Source: Bog-159 sp035308525
GTDB taxonomy: Bacteria; Acidobacteriota; Terriglobia; Bryobacterales; Bryobacteraceae
Direction of reading: 5' to 3'
Assembly (NCBI GenBank): GCA_035308525.1
Contig: DATGGM010000124.1
Span: 1 to 64,000, forward strand
Length of the DNA stretch: 64,000 nt
The notes beneath the pieces were generated by a model that worked only from the letters and a program-made list of their open reading frames with translations, made no database searches and had not been told where the DNA came from. Both the position numbers and the translations under genes were made by a program. Shown piece after piece: positions 26,177-34,749 of this stretch (its first letter is position 1; each line of letters opens with the position of its first letter).

Positions 26177-26407
26177 TCAGCGCGCCACTTTCACCGCTGC
26201 GGGATTCAGCTCGTAGCCGTCGCTCTTGGCGTCTTCCACCGCGAGCGCGACCAGGTCCGCATCCGTCGTTTCATGGCCGGTATCGGGATGCGGGTATTTG
26301 ATGACCTCCTCCCCGATGTGAAGCTGCACGGTCCAGCCTTTGTGCTTTTTGTCAGCCTGCCAGACTACATCGGCGCTCTGCGCCGGCGACATTTGCGGTG
26401 ATGTCAT
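26177..26407 (-). CDS. Small conserved-looking protein of unknown function
   Basis: The 76-residue product is hydrophilic and has no signal peptide or membrane segment. A central stretch (HKGWTVQLHIGEEVIKYP, then DADLVALAVEDAKSDGYEL) looks like a compact alpha/beta fold, but I do not recognise a family. The start at 26407 is chosen because a near-perfect GGAGGTGA lies four bases before it; an in-frame ATG at 26425 has no such site. It ends 10 bases from the convergent aldo/keto reductase gene. Confidence 0.7.
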   Translation of the reverse strand: MTSPQMSPAQSADVVWQADKKHKGWTVQLHIGEEVIKYPHPDTGHETTDADLVALAVEDAKSDGYELNPAAVKVAR

Positions 26408-26475
26408 GTGGTCACCTCCCGACATTCAGAACATTATCAAACGGGGCCGATGCAGTCAATCCCCCATCGAAAAGG

Positions 26476-27222
26476 TCAAGGGATGGTTGCCGGTTCGTGG
26501 CGCCGCAGCACGTCCGCGCGCAGGCCGCGATTGTACTCCAGCTTCAGGACCGTCGTTTCCATGTATGGTTGGCCGTCGGAAAGCGTACTCATCTTGAAAG
26601 GCGTGCGCGCCCCACCCGCGGTGCTCCGGTAATCGCGGAACGAATCAGTGATCTTGGCCACTGGGCCGCGCGGGCCGATGCGCTCATACTCCAATGTCAG
26701 GATGTCGCCCGATGCCGAATCGATCGCCAGCCGCACTTTTGCGCCAGCCGCGGTCGTAATGTCCAGGACATCGGTGGATTTCTCGCCGACCTTGCCGGAC
26801 TTGACATACTCCACCTGCGCGCCGTCCCGGTCGCTCAGTAGAAACTTCTCGGGCTGCCGTAGCAGTTCCTGTTCCGCGGCGTCTCTCTGCCAAGGCGGCA
26901 GCATCTCTTCCAGGCCCCACGGAGACTTGATCCAGCCGCTCAGGCCGTCGAAGCAGGCGCTGATTTCCCCGCCTTCGGTATGATCGGTCAGCCGCACCGT
27001 GCGCGGCATGATTACTTCCACGGTCCGCGAGGCCTTGGCTCCGGTTGCCTTCTCCATCATTTCATACTCCCGAGTGATGTCGCGAATGGCAGCCAGCCGC
27101 TCCACGCCTCCCGCGGCTTGCTGAGCGTGCCGCAATACCTGAATCGCCTTTGGCTGCTGCGCTCGCGCCGTGCATACCAGCAGCATGCACGCCAGCGCCG
27201 TGGAACCTTTAAGCTTGAACAT
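26476..27222 (-). CDS. Exported protein of the LolA-like/outer-membrane-lipoprotein-sorting type
   Basis: The 248-residue product starts with a signal peptide (STALACMLLVCTARAQQ). It continues with a pattern common in Acidobacteria secreted proteins: a helix with AAGGVERLAAIRDI, then a series of beta strands ending with RDYRSTAGGARTPFKMST. This resembles LolA/LppX-like half-barrels that carry lipids or lipoproteins in the periplasm, but I see no specific motif, so the role is tentative. The open frame reaches 27264; I choose the ATG at 27222, where the signal peptide begins. The next gene upstream on the strand is an independent small secreted protein. Confidence 0.65.
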   Translation of the reverse strand: MFKLKGSTALACMLLVCTARAQQPKAIQVLRHAQQAAGGVERLAAIRDITREYEMMEKATGAKASRTVEVIMPRTVRLTDHTEGGEISACFDGLSGWIKSPWGLEEMLPPWQRDAAEQELLRQPEKFLLSDRDGAQVEYVKSGKVGEKSTDVLDITTAAGAKVRLAIDSASGDILTLEYERIGPRGPVAKITDSFRDYRSTAGGARTPFKMSTLSDGQPYMETTVLKLEYNRGLRADVLRRHEPATIP

Positions 27223-27287
27223 AATGAGGCCTGAAAAAAGGCGGGTAACGCGCGACCGCATCACCCGCTAGTTGAAGAAAGAATAAG

Positions 27288-27728
27288 CTATTGCTTATGA
27301 GTCGCGGGATCTACCGCCGACCGCGGGACCTGACACGCCGTTCGCAGCGCGAGTGAAAACGTTCCGAACGGACCACCGTTATTGGATACGTTACCGCTGA
27401 CGGTGCTGCCGCTCTGCGCGCCGGTCCAATGGGTGCTGAAGCAACTGCTGCCGACCGGGCTGTACGCAGTTACTGAATAAATGCGTATTCCGGCATGCAC
27501 TACAACCGCGCCATCCAGCGGCAGGAATCCGCCGCAACCGAGCGAGTTATTGCAGTCGCGGCAGCCGGATACCAGGTATGTTCCGGGGAAGCTGCCCCCG
27601 AAAGGTCCTAGTGTGATCGACCAGTCCTGCCCAAAACTGTCACATGCTGGAAACGTGGCAGCTAGGGCCATGCTCGACATCCCTAGCAGAACGGCGGTCA
27701 GCATTACCGCCCAGACAGCTTTTCTCAT
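27288..27728 (-). CDS. Small Cys-containing secreted protein of unknown function
   Basis: The 146-residue product has a clear signal peptide (AVWAVMLTAVLLGMSSMALA) and a mature part rich in Gly, Ser and Cys (CRDCNNSLGCGGF and further single Cys), suggesting a disulfide-stabilised beta fold outside the cell. No family is recognised. GGAGGAG lies upstream of the ATG at 27728, so the longer frame to 27767 is not needed. It stands alone between a minus-strand exported protein and the divergent pxpB unit. Confidence 0.7.
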   Translation of the reverse strand: MRKAVWAVMLTAVLLGMSSMALAATFPACDSFGQDWSITLGPFGGSFPGTYLVSGCRDCNNSLGCGGFLPLDGAVVVHAGIRIYSVTAYSPVGSSCFSTHWTGAQSGSTVSGNVSNNGGPFGTFSLALRTACQVPRSAVDPATHKQ

Positions 27729-27900
27729 TTCGATACTCCTCCTTAAAGTTGGTTGTCCGCCGCACATCTCTCTACGTGCGACATCACCTTGTGAAGTCTA
27801 CGCACAAAGGATTTCTATGACAAGAGGGTTATTTACGGCTTTTTTGATGCTTTAGTACTATGAGCAAGACCTAATTTGCAGAGAGTACCATGATGATTCG

Positions 27901-27906
27901 TACAAT
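27901..27906 (+). promoter_or_regulatory. -10-like hexamer before pxpB
   Basis: TACAAT ends six bases before the pxpB ATG, and TTGCAG lies 19 bases upstream of it as a possible -35. No Shine-Dalgarno site is present, so transcription may start almost at the ATG (leaderless mRNA). Confidence 0.4.
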
Positions 27907-27912
27907 AAGCTG

Positions 27913-28563
27913 ATGCGCATGGTGGATTCGAGCGACCGTTCGCTGCTGCTGATATTTGGTGAAGAGATCTCCGTCGCCACCCACCAGGACGTTCTGCGCC
28001 TGTCATCTCTGCTGCGTTACACGCCAGGCGTTACCAATGTGCATCCGGCATATGCCTCGGTTCTGATCGATTTCGACCCCCTGGCTATCGGGCGCCTCCA
28101 ACTGCGGCAAGCCGCCGGAGAACTGCACGCGCGGGCCCATGCAGCACCGCTGGACCAGCCCCGCACCGTAGAGATTCCGGTGATCTACGGAGGCGAGCAC
28201 GGGCCCGATCTGGAAGACGTCGCGGCATTCACGGGACTCTCACCCGATGATGTTGTGGAGCTTCATTCCAACACTGACTACCTGGTCTACTTCCTGGGCT
28301 TCTCGCCGGGATTTCCTTATCTCGGCGGATTGCCCGAATCCATCGCCGTTCCGCGCCTCGAAACGCCGCGTCGTAAAGTGCCCGCGGGCAGCGTCGCCAT
28401 TGGCGGCAAGCAGACGGGCGTCTACCCCGTGGCGTCACCGGGCGGGTGGCGCATCATCGGATCCACACCCCTACAGCTCTTCCAGCCGGATGCGGACCCA
28501 CCCACCCTGCTGCGCATGGGCGATCTTGTGAGATTCGTTCCCATCGCGAGAGGCGCCCTCTGA
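27913..28563 (+). CDS. pxpB: 5-oxoprolinase subunit PxpB (KipI / allophanate hydrolase subunit 1 family)
   Basis: The 216-residue protein carries the signature VYFLGFSPGFPYLGGLP followed by VPAGSVAIGGKQTGVYP and SPGGWRIIG, diagnostic of the AHS1/KipI family. PxpB forms a complex with PxpC and, with PxpA, hydrolyses 5-oxoproline to glutamate at the cost of ATP. Its stop overlaps the probable start of pxpC, so the two are coupled. No pxpA (LamB/YcsF family) gene is in this window. The start at 27913 has no ribosome site; ATGs two codons later are alternatives. Confidence 0.9.
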   Translation: MRMVDSSDRSLLLIFGEEISVATHQDVLRLSSLLRYTPGVTNVHPAYASVLIDFDPLAIGRLQLRQAAGELHARAHAAPLDQPRTVEIPVIYGGEHGPDLEDVAAFTGLSPDDVVELHSNTDYLVYFLGFSPGFPYLGGLPESIAVPRLETPRRKVPAGSVAIGGKQTGVYPVASPGGWRIIGSTPLQLFQPDADPPTLLRMGDLVRFVPIARGAL

Positions 28564-29438
28564 ACCACGTTCGTTTGATCTCGCCGGGACTGTTGACCAC
28601 CGTCCAGGACCTGGGGCGGCCCGGCTACGCGCACCTGGGAATATCGGCGTCGGGCGCCGCCGACGCGCTGTCGCTGCGCGCGGGAAATCTCCTGGTGAAA
28701 AATCCCCAGGGCGCGGCGGCCCTGGAGATGACCCTGGCCGGCGGCACGTTCGAGTTCGAAGAGCCCGCCGTGGTCGCGCTCACCGGAGCGGATTTTGACG
28801 CCGGCATTCCGATGTGGACTCCCGTCCGGGTTAAAGCTGGCGAACACCTGCGCTGCGGCCGTGCGCGCTCCGGAGCCCGGTGCTACCTTTGCGTGCGTGG
28901 CGGCATCCAGGTGCCACTTGTTTTAGGCAGTGCGTCGACGCACCTGTTGACGGCGTTAGGTGGGCTGGAGGGCCGCGCGCTCCGCCGGGGCGATGTTTTG
29001 GAAGTGGGTGCGGTCGCCATGGCAGGCATCTTTTCGCGGCCGGCATGCGCGCCTGCGCCGCGCGCCCCAGCCCTACGAGTCACCTCGCCGGATAACGCCA
29101 ACGCCCTGTGCGCCGCGGTATGGCAAGTGCGGGAAGATTCCGACCGCATGGGGCTGCGGTTGCGCGGGCCAGTTCTCGCGCGCCACACCGGCCACATGCT
29201 CACTGAAGGCGTGCCGTTGGGAGCCGTGCAGGTGCCGCCGGACGGGCAGCCTATCATATTGTTCGTGGAGCATCAGACTACCGGCGGCTATCCCAAGGCG
29301 GCCAACGTCATCTCGGCCGATCTGCACGCGGTCGGACAGTTGCGCCCGCGCGACCCGGTGCATTTCGAGCAGGTCACCATTGACGCAGCGCTCGCGCTGC
29401 TCAAAGCGCAGGAGGACTGGCTGCATTCCCTGGTATAG
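28560..29438 (+). CDS. pxpC: 5-oxoprolinase subunit PxpC (KipA / allophanate hydrolase subunit 2 family)
   Basis: The product (about 292 residues) begins the family core with ISPGLLTTVQDLGRPGYAHLG and contains the cyclophilin-like AHS2 domain, including VPLGAVQVPPDGQPIILFVE and TTGGYPK. It partners PxpB in 5-oxoproline cleavage. The start is unusual: no ATG, GTG or TTG fits both the family N terminus and a ribosome site. A CTG at 28560 overlaps the pxpB stop (CTGA), lies six bases after GAGAGG and gives the expected N-terminal length; a TTG at 28575 is the alternative. The frame is open to 28446, but that part overlaps pxpB. Confidence 0.88.
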   Translation: MNHVRLISPGLLTTVQDLGRPGYAHLGISASGAADALSLRAGNLLVKNPQGAAALEMTLAGGTFEFEEPAVVALTGADFDAGIPMWTPVRVKAGEHLRCGRARSGARCYLCVRGGIQVPLVLGSASTHLLTALGGLEGRALRRGDVLEVGAVAMAGIFSRPACAPAPRAPALRVTSPDNANALCAAVWQVREDSDRMGLRLRGPVLARHTGHMLTEGVPLGAVQVPPDGQPIILFVEHQTTGGYPKAANVISADLHAVGQLRPRDPVHFEQVTIDAALALLKAQEDWLHSLV

Positions 29439-29475
29439 CTCCGTCACGCGCGCGCAATGGAAGACCCTGGCAGCC

Positions 29476-30627
29476 GTGCAGACCGCATGGACCCTGGACG
29501 CCATGGACGTGCTGCTCTATGCCTTCGCGCTCACCGCCATCCGCGACGAATTCCATCTCACGTCCGCGGCCGCCGGAGCCATGGCGTCGGCTACCCTGCT
29601 GGCTTCCGCCGCCGGAGGCCTGCTGTTCGGTGTGGTGGCGGACCGCGTGGGCCGGGCCCGCTCACTGGTTTACACCATCGTGATCTATTCCGGCTTCACG
29701 GGACTGACCGCCACCGCCACCGGCGTAAAAACGTTGTTGCTCTGGCGCACGCTGGTGGGCCTCGGAATGGGAGGCGTCTGGTCGGCGGGCTCCGTGCTGG
29801 TGGCCGAGTCGTGGCCGGCGCAGCACCGCGGCAAGGCCGCCGGATTGATGCAATCGGGCTGGGCATTCGGCTACACCCTGGCGGCGCTGGTCACCGCCGC
29901 GCTGATGCCGCGCTGGGGATGGCGGCCGCTATTCGTGGTGGGACTGGCGCCGGGGTTACTGGCAGTGTGGATGCTTTCGGGCGTAAAAGATGCCATGCGC
30001 CCAAGAGCCCAGGCCGGCCCGCAGCCGATTCACTGGACTCCCCTCGTGCTGCGCAGAGCCGCGCTGGCATCCAGCGTCACCAGTTGTGTGTTGTTCGCGT
30101 ACTGGGGACTGTTCACCTGGATCCCGAGCTACCTCTCGAGCCCGGCATCCAAGGGCGGCGCGGGGCTGAGCATTGTGCAGTCCAGCGGTTGGATCGTGCC
30201 TATGCAAATCGGGGCGTTCCTGGGATACACATCGTTCGGCTTTCTGGCGGACCGTTTCGGAAGGCGTCCGGTATTTCTGGCGTTCGTGCTGGTGGCCGCG
30301 GTGATCACGCCGGTCTATGGACAATGGGCCCGCAACCCTGTCGCGCTGTTATTGCTGGGACCGTTGGTCGGATTCTTCGGCCACGGCTATTTCAGCGTCT
30401 TCGGCGCCATGCTGGCCGAGTTGTTTCCCACCGCCATCCGGGCTACCGCGCAGGGCTTTTGCTACAACGTGGGCCGCGCCGCCAGCGCCCTGGCGCCCAT
30501 GACCATCGGCGCCTTGTCCGACCGCTTCGGCATCGGCACCGCGCTGGCGTTCACCGCGGTGTTCTTTGCCGCGGGCGGCGCGCTGATCTTTCTCCTGCCC
30601 GAAACCAAGGGTGAGGAATTAACCTGA
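29476..30627 (+). CDS. MFS transporter (carboxylate/sugar-acid symporter type), pxp operon
   Basis: The protein (about 383 residues from the GTG at 29476) has twelve predicted membrane helices with MFS motifs VADRVGRARSL between helices 2 and 3 and LADRFGRRPVF in the second half, and ends LPETKGEEL as in the AAHS/SHS (NanT-like) symporters. It follows pxpC by 37 bases on the same strand, so it probably imports a substrate for the oxoprolinase, such as 5-oxoproline or a related acid (inference). The start is uncertain: GTG 29476 or ATG 29503; homologues usually start about ten residues earlier, where no standard start codon is found. Confidence 0.82.
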   Translation: MQTAWTLDAMDVLLYAFALTAIRDEFHLTSAAAGAMASATLLASAAGGLLFGVVADRVGRARSLVYTIVIYSGFTGLTATATGVKTLLLWRTLVGLGMGGVWSAGSVLVAESWPAQHRGKAAGLMQSGWAFGYTLAALVTAALMPRWGWRPLFVVGLAPGLLAVWMLSGVKDAMRPRAQAGPQPIHWTPLVLRRAALASSVTSCVLFAYWGLFTWIPSYLSSPASKGGAGLSIVQSSGWIVPMQIGAFLGYTSFGFLADRFGRRPVFLAFVLVAAVITPVYGQWARNPVALLLLGPLVGFFGHGYFSVFGAMLAELFPTAIRATAQGFCYNVGRAASALAPMTIGALSDRFGIGTALAFTAVFFAAGGALIFLLPETKGEELT

Positions 30628-30763
30628 CGTCCAGTTTCCAAACTGTATCGGCCGCCACGTTCCCGCGCGCGAAACGTTTGCAAAATCTGCTTTCCGGACG
30701 GCAATTCCGCCTTCGCGCACGCTACCTTTGAACAGATCGCCCAACGCGTTTGAGGAGGATGTA

Positions 30764-32386
30764 GTGCTCAACATACGTGTCGTTTCCGTTTCGATATTTA
30801 TTCTTGCGCTCCTGGTGCTTCCAGTAGGCGCGGCTCAACCGGTGCAGGTGATTTCTGAAGATGCCCACGGCGCCTCGGCGCCGCTGCGCACCCTGCCGTA
30901 TGCTCCGCCGGCGTTCCACACCCTGCTGCCCAGGCCGCGGGGCCCGATTGTCAATGCTCCAACCGTTGATGAGGATGATCCGGTTACCCAGGAGGCCGCC
31001 GGACCGATGGTGGCGACCACGCCCGGACTCAACGTTCTCGGGCTGGGAACCGGCTTCGTCGGCCCCAATGGCTCCTTCTCCGTCACGTTTGAACCGCCGG
31101 ATACCAATGCCGCGGTGGGCGCCACGCAGGTTGTCGAGAACGTAAACCTGTCGATGGCGGTCTTTGACAAGGCCACCGGATCGGTACTGGCCGGTCCTAC
31201 CTCCATCCCTGCGCTGTGGGCGGGCGTCGATTCCACCTGCTCATTGGGCGCCCAGAGCGATCCTGTGGTGCTATACGATCAGATGGCCGGCCGCTGGGTG
31301 ATCGAAATCATCGCAGGCAAGGCAGGGTCCTTTCTTCCTCCCAACAAGTTCTGTATGGCGGTTTCCACCACTGGCGATGCCACCGGCACTTATACGGCGT
31401 ACGCTTTCACGGATTCGACCGGTTTGAACGACTATTCCAAGGTGGGGATCTGGCCGGATGCGTATTACCTTTCGACGCGCCAGTTCAATGCCCGCCAGAC
31501 GGCTTACCTCGGCCCTAAAGCGTGCGCGGCCGACCGCACCCAGATGATCGCCGGCGCCGCAGCCACCATACAGTGTTTCCAGGTGAGCAGCACCAGTGCC
31601 GACGGCATGCTGCCGTCCAACCTGGATGGGGCCACCGCACCGCCGGCCGGCTCGCCCAACTATTTCCTGCTGATTCCGAGTTCGGCAGCGGGCACCACCA
31701 GCTTGCAGATGTTCCGGTTCCATGTGGATTTCACTACGCCCACGAACTCCACTTTCACCGGCCCGGTGACCGTCACGGTCGCCAAATTCACGGAAGCCGG
31801 CAGCTTCGGGGGATTCGTCCCGCAATTGGGAACCACGAACAAGCTGGATGGATTGGGGTTCACCCTGATGCATCGACTGGCGTACCGCAACTTCCCCAGT
31901 GCCACTCCGCCGCACGAGTCCCTGGTTGTCACGCAAAATGTCAAAGTCGGCGGCACCACCCCGAGATACGCACCCCGCTGGTACGAAATCCGCAGCCCGG
32001 GGACTACGCCGGTGGTGTTCCAGCAAGGCACCTATTCTCCGGATGCCACGTATCGCTGGGCGGCAAGCATTGGCATGGACAAGACCGGCAATATCGCGCT
32101 GGGATACAGCGCATCCAGCTCCGCGATTCACCCCCAGATTCGTTACACCGGACGCAGGCCGGCTGATCCCGCGGGCAAAATGGAGGCCGAAGCCACCATC
32201 CTCAGCGGCAACGGTTCCCAGACCTCCGGTGGTACGCAGCCGTATCGCTGGGGAGACTACTCGAGCATGGCTATCGATCCGGCGGATGATTGCACGTTCT
32301 GGTATGCGCAGGAATACAGCCCGGCCAATGGCGGATTCAACTGGGCCACGCACCTGTTCTCATTCAAATTCACCAGTTGCCATTAG
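30764..32386 (+). CDS. Large secreted protein of unknown function
   Basis: The 540-residue product has a signal peptide (SVSIFILALLVLPVGAAQP) and a mature part dominated by beta strands and turns, with regular aromatic-Gly-Asp blocks (for example DPVVLYDQMAGRWVIE and YRWGDYSSMAIDP). This suggests a beta-propeller or sandwich. I recognise no catalytic motif. A GAGGAGGA site lies five bases before the GTG at 30764, which is preferred over the TTG at 30728. It ends five bases from the convergent DUF4252 gene and seems monocistronic. Confidence 0.7.
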   Translation: MLNIRVVSVSIFILALLVLPVGAAQPVQVISEDAHGASAPLRTLPYAPPAFHTLLPRPRGPIVNAPTVDEDDPVTQEAAGPMVATTPGLNVLGLGTGFVGPNGSFSVTFEPPDTNAAVGATQVVENVNLSMAVFDKATGSVLAGPTSIPALWAGVDSTCSLGAQSDPVVLYDQMAGRWVIEIIAGKAGSFLPPNKFCMAVSTTGDATGTYTAYAFTDSTGLNDYSKVGIWPDAYYLSTRQFNARQTAYLGPKACAADRTQMIAGAAATIQCFQVSSTSADGMLPSNLDGATAPPAGSPNYFLLIPSSAAGTTSLQMFRFHVDFTTPTNSTFTGPVTVTVAKFTEAGSFGGFVPQLGTTNKLDGLGFTLMHRLAYRNFPSATPPHESLVVTQNVKVGGTTPRYAPRWYEIRSPGTTPVVFQQGTYSPDATYRWAASIGMDKTGNIALGYSASSSAIHPQIRYTGRRPADPAGKMEAEATILSGNGSQTSGGTQPYRWGDYSSMAIDPADDCTFWYAQEYSPANGGFNWATHLFSFKFTSCH

Positions 32387-32391
32387 GCCGG

Positions 32392-32916
32392 TTACTTCTT
32401 CTTTTCGACTTCCACTTCCGGGATGCCGAAATGGCCGCCTAGTTCGCTCAAGCTGTCCAGATCGATGGGACCGACGATGTTAACCAGGGTCACTTCTTTG
32501 GGTTCCGTGGCGATGATGGCCAGCCCGCCGATGCCCTTGGCCGCGTTGTTGATGTAGACCTCCACAGTTTCGCCTTCTTCCGTGCTGTGGACACCCACAA
32601 TGCGCTCCCAGCCTCCGCCCCGTAATGGCGCGCGGAACGACTCCAGATCGGCCGGCGTATAATCGCCCGCCTTCTTGAACTCGAAGTTCTTGACGTAGAT
32701 CCCCTTCAGCCCGCCCACCAGCTTCTTGACCTTGGCTTCATCCTTGTCATCGTCGGAGAGGAATTTAGTGGCCAGGCGCAGCAGAGATCCGCTCAATGAC
32801 ACGTCCACCGTGTCGGAGGCCTTGGCGGCCAGTTTGTCGTAGTTCCACTTCAGCTCCTGGGCCGGCGCCGGAGCGGCCAGCAGCCCGAGAGCCACCAGGT
32901 ATCCCGCAAGTCTCAT
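32392..32916 (-). CDS. DUF4252-like exported protein, end of ECF sigma operon
   Basis: The 174-residue protein has a signal peptide (LAGYLVALGLLAAPAPAQE) followed by a charged alpha/beta domain with VKKLVGGLKGIYVKNFEF and WERIVGVHSTEEGETVEVYI, matching the DUF4252 pattern of small periplasmic proteins often encoded beside ECF sigma factors. No enzymatic motif is seen. Its ATG overlaps the stop of the anti-sigma-like gene (ATGA at 32913-32916). The coupling suggests it is a sensor or target of the sigma/anti-sigma pair; this is inference from context. Confidence 0.78.
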   Translation of the reverse strand: MRLAGYLVALGLLAAPAPAQELKWNYDKLAAKASDTVDVSLSGSLLRLATKFLSDDDKDEAKVKKLVGGLKGIYVKNFEFKKAGDYTPADLESFRAPLRGGGWERIVGVHSTEEGETVEVYINNAAKGIGGLAIIATEPKEVTLVNIVGPIDLDSLSELGGHFGIPEVEVEKKK

Positions 32917-33239
32917 GAAATGCTCCGGTGCGAGAGCATCTGCACCTTCTTCTGAGCCTTATTGAGCTTGCTGGCCGTGATGCGCATGGCCAGCAGCACC
33001 TGCGACTTGGCGCGCTCGCCCTCGTATTGGCGGTATTCCAGCGCTCCCGCCGCCAGCAGCAGCGTGGCAGCTATCGCCGCCACCCAGCGCGTGGATTTGC
33101 GTGTCAACGTCGAGGACAGCCCGGCAAGGGGCGCCGTACGCGCGGGCCCGGCGGAAACACGCGCCAGTACGCGCGCCGTAAAGTCCGGCGGCGGCTCGTG
33201 GCGCCGCAGCGCCGATTTCAATTCATCATCCAGATTCAT
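32913..33239 (-). CDS. Small single-pass membrane protein, probable anti-sigma factor
   Basis: The 108-residue protein has a cytoplasmic N-terminal part (LKSALRRHEPPPDFTARVLARV), one membrane helix at about 50-68 (TRWVAAIAATLLLAAGALEY) and a short periplasmic tail. The arrangement and its position directly after an ECF sigma gene suggest an anti-sigma factor, although no zinc-binding HXXXCXXC motif is present. It overlaps both neighbours by four bases (ATGA). It could instead be a membrane linker between the sigma factor and the DUF4252 protein. Confidence 0.72.
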   Translation of the reverse strand: MNLDDELKSALRRHEPPPDFTARVLARVSAGPARTAPLAGLSSTLTRKSTRWVAAIAATLLLAAGALEYRQYEGERAKSQVLLAMRITASKLNKAQKKVQMLSHRSIS

Positions 33240-33775
33240 AAACCGATCTCCCCAAGGGTGCGGGACATCTTCTCGCGCAACAACGCGAGCGCCCGCTGCA
33301 GTTGACTCTTCACCGTACCTACCGGGATGTCCAGGATCTTGGCAATTTCCGCCGGATCCAAATCCTCCTGATAGCGCAAAACCACAATGGCACGCGCCTT
33401 TTCAGGCAGCGCGCCCACCAATCTGCGGAGCGCCGTCCCGAGCAAGGGATCGCCCGCAGGCGACAGCGCCACCGGTTCCGGCGCGTTCTCCAGGCTCACC
33501 ATCGGGTGGCGCTGGCGGCGGCGCAGCACATCCAGCGCGCGGTTGCTGGTCACCCTGCGCAGCCAGAACAGCGCGTGGCCAGGCGACTCTAGCGTCGCCA
33601 GGTGCTGGTGCAGCGACAGGAATACGTCCTGCGCCAGTTCTTCAGCCACCGCCCGGTCGCGCAGCACGTGCCATGCGATGCTGAACACCATGGCCTGATG
33701 CTGCCGGACCAGGCCCGTGAAATCCATGCCGGCGGGTGTGGATACCGGTCGCTCGGGCATTTGCAAGGCGGTCAC
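33236..33775 (-). CDS. ECF-type RNA polymerase sigma factor
   Basis: The 179-residue protein has sigma region 2 (FTGLVRQHQAMVFSIAWHVL, then RAVAEELAQDVFLSLHQHL and a helix with FWLRRVTSNRALDVLRRR) and region 4 (LPEKARAIVVLRYQEDLDP, then EIAKILDIPVGTVKSQLQRA). It directs RNA polymerase to a specific promoter set, probably in response to an envelope signal relayed by its neighbours. The start is a GTG overlapping the stop of the upstream exported-protein gene (GTGA); all four genes here overlap by four bases, indicating one coupled operon. No extra C-terminal domain is present. Confidence 0.92.
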   Translation of the reverse strand: MTALQMPERPVSTPAGMDFTGLVRQHQAMVFSIAWHVLRDRAVAEELAQDVFLSLHQHLATLESPGHALFWLRRVTSNRALDVLRRRQRHPMVSLENAPEPVALSPAGDPLLGTALRRLVGALPEKARAIVVLRYQEDLDPAEIAKILDIPVGTVKSQLQRALALLREKMSRTLGEIGL

Positions 33776-34599
33776 TTCTCACCCGTATCGTACGCGATCT
33801 TGCTGGTCACTTTCGCGCGCTTGAACCCGCTATTGACCATGGAGATCGACATGCTGCGCGCATAAAAAAATACCGCCCGGACGTGAAACTCGCCGCCGTA
33901 GCTGACCGGAAACCACACCCCGTCGCCGAATTTTTCGTAGCTGACCGAGAATCCCAGGCCCTTGATGTCGGTGCCCAGCAGTACTTTCACCGCTACTGGA
34001 ATCTTGGGTGCGAACTTGGTGGTGACCATCAGCGGCTGGCACTCTTCGGCGTCGATCAGCGTTTCGCCTTTCCAGTCGGCGTCTTCTGTGTGCGGCTTGG
34101 GGCGAAAGCTGATGCGATAAATGGGCCGCCCGCGGTATACTTCTTTGCCTCCCAGCGTGTAGATGTATTTCTCCTGTTCTTTCGCGGTCAAAGGAAACAG
34201 ATCGTGGGCCAACCCATCCTTGGTGTCTTTGTCGCCGGTCATCTCGTCAACCATGTCCCGGATCAGGTTGCCGTCGATATCCAGATCACCGAACTGCTGG
34301 CCCGGCACATCGTAAGCAACCGTCTTACCGTGCCGCTCATACTTGCCGTCGCAGTGGATCAGCTTCTTTTCGACGCCGGTGGGCGTGGGAGCGACCTCGT
34401 ATTCCAGGTTCTCCTCGCGCGCCAGCTTGCCGTTCGAGCGGTGGAAACGGGCCAGAATCTTCTGGTTATAGACGTAGGCCCGGCGCATCTCCTGGGCGCG
34501 CGCCTGGTTTTCGGCGACCCGCGCCATAATCTGGTCCACCGTGGCTTCTTCGGCGAGGAGAATACAGGGCGAAAGCAGGAGCAGGGGCAATAGCCGCAT
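33772..34599 (-). CDS. Exported LolA-like protein heading the ECF sigma operon
   Basis: From the ATG at 34599 the product is 275 residues, with a signal peptide (LLPLLLLSPCILLAEEA) and a mature domain made of successive beta strands (YVYNQKILARFHR; RPIYRISFRPKPH; DAEECQPLMVTTKF). This resembles the LolA/outer-membrane-lipoprotein-sorting fold. The frame also offers a GTG at 34608; GAGTGG just before the ATG supports 34599. It is the first gene of the operon and overlaps the sigma gene by four bases, so it may be the ligand-binding input or a regulated target. It is divergent from the M16 protease gene. Confidence 0.72.
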   Translation of the reverse strand: MRLLPLLLLSPCILLAEEATVDQIMARVAENQARAQEMRRAYVYNQKILARFHRSNGKLAREENLEYEVAPTPTGVEKKLIHCDGKYERHGKTVAYDVPGQQFGDLDIDGNLIRDMVDEMTGDKDTKDGLAHDLFPLTAKEQEKYIYTLGGKEVYRGRPIYRISFRPKPHTEDADWKGETLIDAEECQPLMVTTKFAPKIPVAVKVLLGTDIKGLGFSVSYEKFGDGVWFPVSYGGEFHVRAVFFYARSMSISMVNSGFKRAKVTSKIAYDTGEK

Positions 34600-34749
34600 A
34601 GTGTCCACTCAAATGGTATTACGCCGGAGGCCCGGGGGCGGCCTCAGAATCTTCAGGTGTATTTGCACAGCTCCTTCGTGGGTTCTCAACTGATTTCTCC
34701 CACTACCGCATCACCCGCGCCGGGCAAAGCGAGATAGTATGAGAAAGGC

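Noticed and set aside
29457..30614. A 385-codon plus-strand frame inside the MFS gene
   Set aside because: It is Arg/Gly/His-rich and hydrophilic, while the overlapping frame encodes twelve clear membrane helices with MFS motifs.
31271..32353. A 360-codon minus-strand frame opposite the large secreted protein gene
   Set aside because: No start signal or family pattern; the plus-strand gene has a signal peptide and an excellent ribosome site.
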